Below are positions 7,490-10,682 of a DNA stretch of 10,682 nucleotides, one piece after another; positions within the stretch are counted from its first letter, which is position 1, and the number at the start of each line of letters is the position of its first letter. Position numbers and translations under genes: made by a program. Source of the stretch: an uncultured Lysobacteraceae bacterium (GTDB lineage Bacteria > Pseudomonadota > Gammaproteobacteria > Xanthomonadales > Rhodanobacteraceae); assembly GCA_946482585.1 (NCBI GenBank), contig CAMLSI010000151.1, forward strand, positions 1 to 10,682. Reading direction: 5' to 3'. The notes beneath the pieces were generated by a model that ran no database searches, was not told where the DNA came from, and saw only the letters and a program-made list of their open reading frames with translations.

Positions 7490-7504
7490 CTAGCATCGCG
7501 CTAG
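7490..7504. repeat. Short inverted repeat upstream of gshB
   Basis: CTAGC (7490-7494) and GCTAG (7500-7504) form perfect 5-base arms around ATCGC. It lies 61 bases before the gshB start, where a regulator of gshB could bind or where a promoter would overlap it. Short enough to occur by chance. Confidence 0.3.
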
Positions 7505-7544
7505 ACTTCCGCCACAGTACGGGGAGTGTCGTCGGAACGAGGTT

Positions 7545-7568
7545 CCTAAGCGACGGCAGCAACTTAGG
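7545..7568. repeat. Inverted repeat just upstream of the pilG promoter
   Basis: CCTAAG (7545-7550) and CTTAGG (7563-7568) are perfect 6-base arms with a 12-base spacer, ending 8 bases before the -35 box of the pilG promoter. The position suits an activator site for a dimeric regulator binding two half-sites 18 bases apart centre to centre. No specific regulator is identifiable. Confidence 0.35.
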
Positions 7569-7576
7569 CGATTAAC

Positions 7577-7605
7577 TTGACAGGTTTGCTGACTAGCGGT
7601 TAAAC
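7577..7605 (+). promoter_or_regulatory. Predicted sigma70-type promoter of the pilGHIJ operon
   Basis: A perfect -35 hexamer TTGACA (7577-7582) is followed after exactly 17 bases by TTAAAC (7600-7605), a 3/6 match to the -10 consensus. The predicted start is near 7612, leaving a leader of about 125 bases before the pilG GTG. The excellent -35 with a poor -10 suits a promoter that is weak or activator-assisted. It is the best match in the divergent region. Confidence 0.5.
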
Positions 7606-7640
7606 AGCGGTGGAGCCCAGCTACGACGCCCCGTGCAGCG

Positions 7641-7737
7641 CTGTGGCAAGGCTGCGAGGCAACGTCGCAGTGGAAATGGCAAGACTCGTGCATGGGGATT
7701 CCCCCGTGCCACAGACTCAGGTGGCTTGGAGGGTACG
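7641..7737 (+). promoter_or_regulatory. Structured 5' leader of pilG with competing stems
   Basis: Several stems can form. CTGTGGCA (7641-7648) pairs with TGCCACAG (7707-7714). CTGCGA (7652-7657) pairs with TCGCAG (7665-7670). GCATGGGG (7690-7697) pairs with CCCCGTGC (7702-7709; one G-U pair, loop ATTC). GCCAC (7708-7712) pairs with GTGGC (7721-7725). CGTGCC (7705-7710) pairs with GGTACG (7732-7737), which covers the end of the ribosome site and the first base of the start codon. The segment 7705-7712 takes part in four of these, so the folds exclude each other. I do not match it to a riboswitch class: the conserved blocks of the c-di-GMP-I class are not there. Confidence 0.4.
7728..7733 (+). 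promoter_or_regulatory. Ribosome binding site that fixes the pilG GTG start
   Basis: GGAGGG at 7728-7733 is the strongest Shine-Dalgarno match near pilG. It lies 3-4 bases before GTG at 7737, while the ATG at 7773 has no comparable site. It therefore supports the GTG start, which also gives the normal family length. Confidence 0.65.
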
Positions 7738-8141
7738 TGGAAGACGCGACGAAATCGGGCAGTCTGAGCGGCATGAAAGTCATGGTCATCGATGACTCGA
7801 AGACCATTCGCCGCACGGCCGAGACGCTGCTCAAGAAGGAAGGCGCCGACGTCGTTACCGCGACCGATGGCTTCGAGGCGCTGGCCAAGATCTCCGATCA
7901 CCAGCCGCACATCATTTTTGTCGACATCATGATGCCGCGCCTCGACGGCTATCAGACCTGTGCGCTCATCAAGAACAACCAGATGTTCAAGAGCACGCCC
8001 GTCATCATGCTGTCGTCCAAGGACGGATTGTTCGACAAGGCCCGCGGTCGCATCGTCGGCTCGGAACAATATTTGACCAAACCGTTTACCCGAGAAGAAC
8101 TGCTCGGCGCAATCCGGCGCCATGTGGATCTCAAAGCGTGA
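7737..8141 (+). CDS. pilG: PilG, CheY-like response regulator of the Pil-Chp system
   Basis: A single receiver domain of 134 residues that, in Pseudomonas, is phosphorylated by the ChpA/PilL kinase and promotes type IV pilus extension and twitching, with effects on cAMP and surface sensing. From the GTG start: acidic pair D19-D20, phosphoacceptor D63 in FVDIMMPRLDG, S93/S94 in VIMLSSKDG and K115-P116 in LTKPF, so all phosphotransfer residues are intact. The stretch around KVMVIDDSKTIRRTAETLLKK is nearly identical to P. aeruginosa PilG. GTG at 7737 is preferred over ATG at 7773 because of its GGAGGG ribosome site and because PilG proteins have a short N-terminal tail before KVMVIDD (135 residues in P. 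aeruginosa). It is first in the operon, with pilH 50 bases downstream. Confidence 0.95.
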   Translation: MEDATKSGSLSGMKVMVIDDSKTIRRTAETLLKKEGADVVTATDGFEALAKISDHQPHIIFVDIMMPRLDGYQTCALIKNNQMFKSTPVIMLSSKDGLFDKARGRIVGSEQYLTKPFTREELLGAIRRHVDLKA

Positions 8142-8191
8142 CGCGACTGCGGTAGCTTGGGGTAACGCCATGGCGCTCACAGGGGGAAGCG

Positions 8192-8557
8192 ATGGCCCAT
8201 ATCTTGATCATTGACGACTCGCCGACCGACATCCGCGTCTTCACGACGCTGCTGGAAAAGGCGGGTCATCGCGTCAGCAGCGCGGCGAATGCCGAGGACG
8301 GCATCGTCGCGGTGAAGCGCGAACGGCCTGATCTCGTCATCATGGACGTGATCATGCCGGGCATGAACGGCTTCCAGGCGACGCGTACCTTGAGTCGCGA
8401 CGAAGCCACGGCGCATATTCCGATCCTCATCGTGACGACGAAATCGATGGAGACGGACCGCGTATGGGGTCTGCGCCAAGGGGCGAAGGACTTCGTGACC
8501 AAGCCGGTGAGCGAGAAGGAACTGCTCGCCCGCATCCAAACCCTGTTGCCGAGTTGA
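8192..8557 (+). CDS. pilH: PilH, CheY-like response regulator of the Pil-Chp system
   Basis: A 121-residue stand-alone receiver domain. In Pseudomonas PilH acts opposite to PilG, favouring pilus retraction or serving as a phosphate sink for the ChpA kinase. Key residues are present: D8-D9 in LIIDDSPTD, phosphoacceptor D52 in VIMDVIMPGMNG, T82-T83 in LIVTTKSMETDRVWG, and K104-P105 in VTKPV. The motif VWGLRQGAKDF is typical of PilH rather than PilG. The ATG at 8192 has a strong AGGGGGA ribosome site (8181-8187). A perfect 10-base palindrome, CGCCATGGCG, lies at 8166-8175 in the 50-base gap after pilG. The stop is 11 bases before the pilI start. Confidence 0.96.
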   Translation: MAHILIIDDSPTDIRVFTTLLEKAGHRVSSAANAEDGIVAVKRERPDLVIMDVIMPGMNGFQATRTLSRDEATAHIPILIVTTKSMETDRVWGLRQGAKDFVTKPVSEKELLARIQTLLPS

Positions 8558-8568
8558 GCGTCCACTCC

Positions 8569-9123
8569 ATGTCTGCAACAACCGACACGCTGCAACTGAC
8601 TCCGTTCGAAGTGCTCGCCGACTACGAGCGCCGCAGTCTTGCGCACATCGCAGGCATGCCCGAGGAAGTCGAAGCCTCCGGACTCTGGCGCGGCATCGGT
8701 TTTCGCGTCGGCACGCGTCATCTCGTATCGAGCATCGCCGAAGTCAACGAAATCCTGACGTTCCCGCAGCTGACCGTCGTGCCGGGCACGCGGCCGTGGC
8801 TGCTCGGCGTCGCCAACGTGCGCGGCAACCTCGTGCCCATCGTCGACCTGCGCAACTTCGTCGAAGCCGAGCGCAGTCAGCTGATCGATTCGAGCCGCGT
8901 ACTCATCATTCGCCAGCATGGCGGCAGCGTCGGTCTGCTCGTCGACGAGGTGCTGGGGCAACGCAATTTCTCCGACGAACAACGAGCTGAAGCCGAGGAG
9001 GAATCCGATGCGCGCTACGGCCGCTTCGTCCCCGAACGCTATCAGCTGGGGGACGTGTTCTGGGGGCTTTTCAGCATGACCGCGTTGGTCCGCACTCCGG
9101 AATTCCTGCAAGCATCGGCGTGA
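8569..9123 (+). CDS. pilI: PilI, CheW-like coupling protein of the Pil-Chp system
   Basis: A 184-residue CheW-domain protein that should link the transducer PilJ to the ChpA/PilL histidine kinase at the cell pole. The CheW domain covers about residues 40-178: GIGFRVGTRHLVSSIAEVNEIL as the first strands, then PWLLGVANVRGNLVPIVDL (about 77-94), the signature shared with CheW, and VLIIRQHGGSVGLLVDEVLG. A short N-terminal extension (residues 1-39) precedes it, as in P. aeruginosa PilI (178 residues). The frame is open upstream to 8464 inside pilH, but the ATG at 8569 is the only sensible start, 11 bases after the pilH stop. Its ribosome site is weak (GAG around 8551), suggesting coupling to pilH translation. 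Confidence 0.94.
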   Translation: MSATTDTLQLTPFEVLADYERRSLAHIAGMPEEVEASGLWRGIGFRVGTRHLVSSIAEVNEILTFPQLTVVPGTRPWLLGVANVRGNLVPIVDLRNFVEAERSQLIDSSRVLIIRQHGGSVGLLVDEVLGQRNFSDEQRAEAEEESDARYGRFVPERYQLGDVFWGLFSMTALVRTPEFLQASA

Positions 9124-9130
9124 ACCCGCG

Positions 9131-9170
9131 CGCGTCCAGCCACAAAGACGCGGGGCGAACTCATTGGCTG
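9131..9170 (+). promoter_or_regulatory. Possible pseudoknot or alternative stems before pilJ
   Basis: CGCGTC (9131-9136) pairs with GACGCG (9147-9152). CAGCCA (9137-9142), inside that loop, pairs with TGGCTG (9165-9170), whose last base is two before the pilJ ribosome site GAGGTGA (9173-9179). The nesting is crossed, as in an H-type pseudoknot, with a very short first connector. Six-base matches are common in 60 bases of GC-rich DNA, so this is tentative. Confidence 0.25.
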
Positions 9171-9183
9171 TTGAGGTGAAGGC

Positions 9184-10682
9184 ATGAGCACAACATCGGG
9201 GGCCGTCAAGGAACGTGCGTCGGGCACGAACACTTGGCTGATCGTTCTTCTGCTGCTGGCACTCGCCGTGGCTGCGGTCGACTTCTTCCTGCTCAACAAG
9301 AAGAACAACGACGACCGCAAAGCCGTCGCGCTGACCACGCAGATCCAGGTGTTGTCGCAGTCGATCTCGCGCTACGCGGCCCAGTCCGCGGAAGGCAACA
9401 TCGACGCCTTCAAGGAACTCGAGGCGACGCGCAACAACATCGACAAGTACATCCAGGCGCTGAACCGCGGCGCCGATCAGGTCGGCCTCGTCGACAACGC
9501 CTTCCGCGGCATGCCCGGCTACGCGGACGAGGAAATCGTTGCGAAGCAGCTGCAGGAACTCGGCCGCGCCTGGGCCCAGCTCAACACCAACGCGACGAAG
9601 ATTCTCGGCAACAAGGAGCTCGTGCTCAGCTCCGCGGCGACCGCGACCGACTTCTCGGGCCAGATCCCGATCCTCAACTCGCGCATGGACGAGGTGGTCA
9701 ACATCCTGACCAACCGCACCGGCACGACGCAGCAGGTGCAGATCTCCATGCGCCAGATGCTGCTCGCCGACCGCATGATCCGCCGCGTGCAGGAAATCCT
9801 GCTCGGCGGACAGGGCGCGCAGTCCGCCGCCGACGGTTTCTCGCGCGACGCGCGACTCTACGGCGCAGTGCTCAACGGCCTGATCAACGGTTCGCCCGAC
9901 TTCAACATCAAGGCGCTCGACAACGCCAACGGCCGCGAGATCCTGACCGACATCTACGCGAAGTGGACCGGCATGGCCGAGCCGGTGCAGAAGATCCTCG
10001 ATTCCGCGTCGAGCCTGCAGGAAGTCAAGGAAGGCGCCGACCTCATCTTCGGCGACTCGCAGGACGTGATGCTGCGCGCCAACGACGTCGCGACCAAGAT
10101 CGGCGAACTCGCGAACAAGCGCATCTTCCCGAATGTCTGGTGGGGCCTCGCCGCCGCCGCGGTCGCTGCCGGCCTGCTCGTCGTATTGCTGATTGCCCAG
10201 GCGCGCGACCAGCGCCGCCGCTACTCGGTCACGGCCGAACTGAACCAGCGAAACCAGGAAGCCATTCTGCGCCTGCTCGACGAAATGGGATCGCTCGCAG
10301 AAGGCGACCTCACCGTCAAGGCGACAGTCACCGAAGACATCACGGGCGCGATCGCGGACTCGGTCAACTTCGCCGTGGAAGCACTGCGCTCCCTGGTGAC
10401 GACCATCAACGAGACCGCGGTGCAGGTGTCCGCCGCTGCGCAGGAAACGCAGGCGACCGCGATGCACCTCGCCGAAGCCGCGGAGCATCAGGCGCAGCAG
10501 ATCACCTCGGCCTCGGCGGCGATCAACGAAATCGCCGTCTCGATCGACGAGGTGTCGAAGAACTCGGCCGAATCGGCCGACGTGGCGCAGCGCTCGGTGC
10601 AGATCGCGTCGAAGGGCGCGGCCATCGTGCGCCAGACGATTCAAGGCATGGACTCGATTCGCGACCAGATCCAGGAGACCTC
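9184..10682 (+). CDS. pilJ: PilJ, methyl-accepting transducer of the Pil-Chp system (3' end beyond window)
   Basis: Inner-membrane chemoreceptor-like protein feeding the Pil-Chp kinase; in Pseudomonas it senses pilus state, possibly via pilin contact, and raises cAMP upon surface contact. The window holds 499 codons of an expected total near 680 and no stop. Layout: membrane segment 1 at about 18-39 (NTWLIVLLLLALAV), a periplasmic region at about 40-317 rich in Gln/Asn/Ala helices as in the duplicated PilJ sensory domain, membrane segment 2 at about 318-339 (VWWGLAAAAVAAGLLV), a HAMP-like linker (about 340-395, containing LLDEMGSLAEGDLTVKATV), then the start of the methyl-accepting signalling coiled coil (SVNFAVEALRSLVTTINETA, later INEIAVSIDEVSKNSAES). 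The ATG at 9184 has a GAGGTGA ribosome site 4 bases upstream. It follows pilI by 60 bases. The tip of the signalling hairpin is not in view. Confidence 0.95.
   Translation, partial: MSTTSGAVKERASGTNTWLIVLLLLALAVAAVDFFLLNKKNNDDRKAVALTTQIQVLSQSISRYAAQSAEGNIDAFKELEATRNNIDKYIQALNRGADQVGLVDNAFRGMPGYADEEIVAKQLQELGRAWAQLNTNATKILGNKELVLSSAATATDFSGQIPILNSRMDEVVNILTNRTGTTQQVQISMRQMLLADRMIRRVQEILLGGQGAQSAADGFSRDARLYGAVLNGLINGSPDFNIKALDNANGREILTDIYAKWTGMAEPVQKILDSASSLQEVKEGADLIFGDSQDVMLRANDVATKIGELANKRIFPNVWWGLAAAAVAAGLLVVLLIAQARDQRRRYSVTAELNQRNQEAILRLLDEMGSLAEGDLTVKATVTEDITGAIADSVNFAVEALRSLVTTINETAVQVSAAAQETQATAMHLAEAAEHQAQQITSASAAINEIAVSIDEVSKNSAESADVAQRSVQIASKGAAIVRQTIQGMDSIRDQIQET

Larger units (their letters stand above)
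7430..7736. other. Divergent gshB/pilG intergenic region
   Basis: This 307-base gene-free stretch holds, from left to right, the gshB ribosome site (7438-7442), a CTAGC/GCTAG inverted repeat (7490-7504), a CCTAAG/CTTAGG inverted repeat (7545-7568), a sigma70-like promoter toward pilG (7577-7605), and a structured pilG leader (about 7612-7736). I found no convincing coding sequence, tRNA or known riboswitch consensus in it. Confidence 0.7.

Noticed and set aside
7500..7514. Possible sigma54 promoter toward gshB (minus strand TGGC...TAGC with GG-N10-GC spacing)
   Set aside because: Only the GG and GC dinucleotides and a few flanking bases match; the TTGC block is imperfect and gshB is not a typical sigma54 target.
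7692..7736. Longer pilG start at ATG 7692
   Set aside because: It would add 15 residues absent from known PilG and lies inside a hairpin without a ribosome site; GTG at 7737 has GGAGGG and gives the family length.
7641..7737. c-di-GMP-I (GEMM) or cobalamin riboswitch upstream of pilG
   Set aside because: Tempting because c-di-GMP controls pili, but the conserved GEMM blocks and the B12-box are absent; the leader is reported only as an unclassified structured region.
7610..7795. Possible 61-codon leader ORF starting GTG at 7610
   Set aside because: There is no ribosome site, the composition is Arg-rich, and it overlaps pilG in another frame; it begins about at the predicted transcript start.
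8266..10644. Minus-strand open frame of 792 codons opposite pilH, pilI and pilJ
   Set aside because: It is antisense to three well-recognised genes. Its product is rich in Arg, Asp, Val and Leu with no family resemblance, as expected from mirror frames of GC-rich genes with strong third-position bias.

Overview
This GC-rich window (no AT-rich or foreign-looking patch visible by eye) looks like core chromosome of a gammaproteobacterium with twitching motility. The combination of pilG-pilH-pilI-pilJ diverging from gshB, followed by tonB, yqgE, ruvX and pyrB, is the arrangement known from Pseudomonas and from Xanthomonadales-like lineages. The sequence cannot settle the exact genus; my inference is a Xanthomonadales/Nevskiales-type organism.

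Left part (1-7429, all on the minus strand, so read right to left): gshB (glutathione synthetase) overlaps tonB by 4 bases. Then come a 621-residue OafA-type acyltransferase with a C-terminal SGNH domain, yqgE (AlgH family), ruvX (GTG start), pyrB (4-base overlap with ruvX), and a lipoprotein of unknown function that runs off the left edge. Spacings are short (4-base overlaps to 109 bases), so much of this may be co-transcribed. A GC hairpin just after pyrB and one filling the acyltransferase-yqgE spacer may divide it into sub-operons. The acyltransferase and the lipoprotein are the two accessory-looking genes in an otherwise conserved block.

Middle (7430-7736): a 307-base divergent intergenic region. 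It holds two inverted repeats, a sigma70-like promoter pointing at pilG (TTGACA at 7577-7582), and a leader of about 125 bases. One segment of that leader can pair with four different partners, one of them adjoining the pilG ribosome binding site.

Right part (7737-10682, plus strand): pilG and pilH (single-domain CheY-like regulators), pilI (CheW-like coupling protein) and the first 499 residues of pilJ (methyl-accepting transducer). Together they form the input half of the Pil-Chp chemosensory pathway that controls type IV pilus extension and retraction. The histidine kinase (pilL/chpA) would be expected beyond the right edge.

I see no mobile element, CRISPR array, tRNA or rRNA. No wholly new system is evident. 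The best leads are the pilG leader RNA, the unknown lipoprotein, and the acyltransferase placed inside a conserved gene block.
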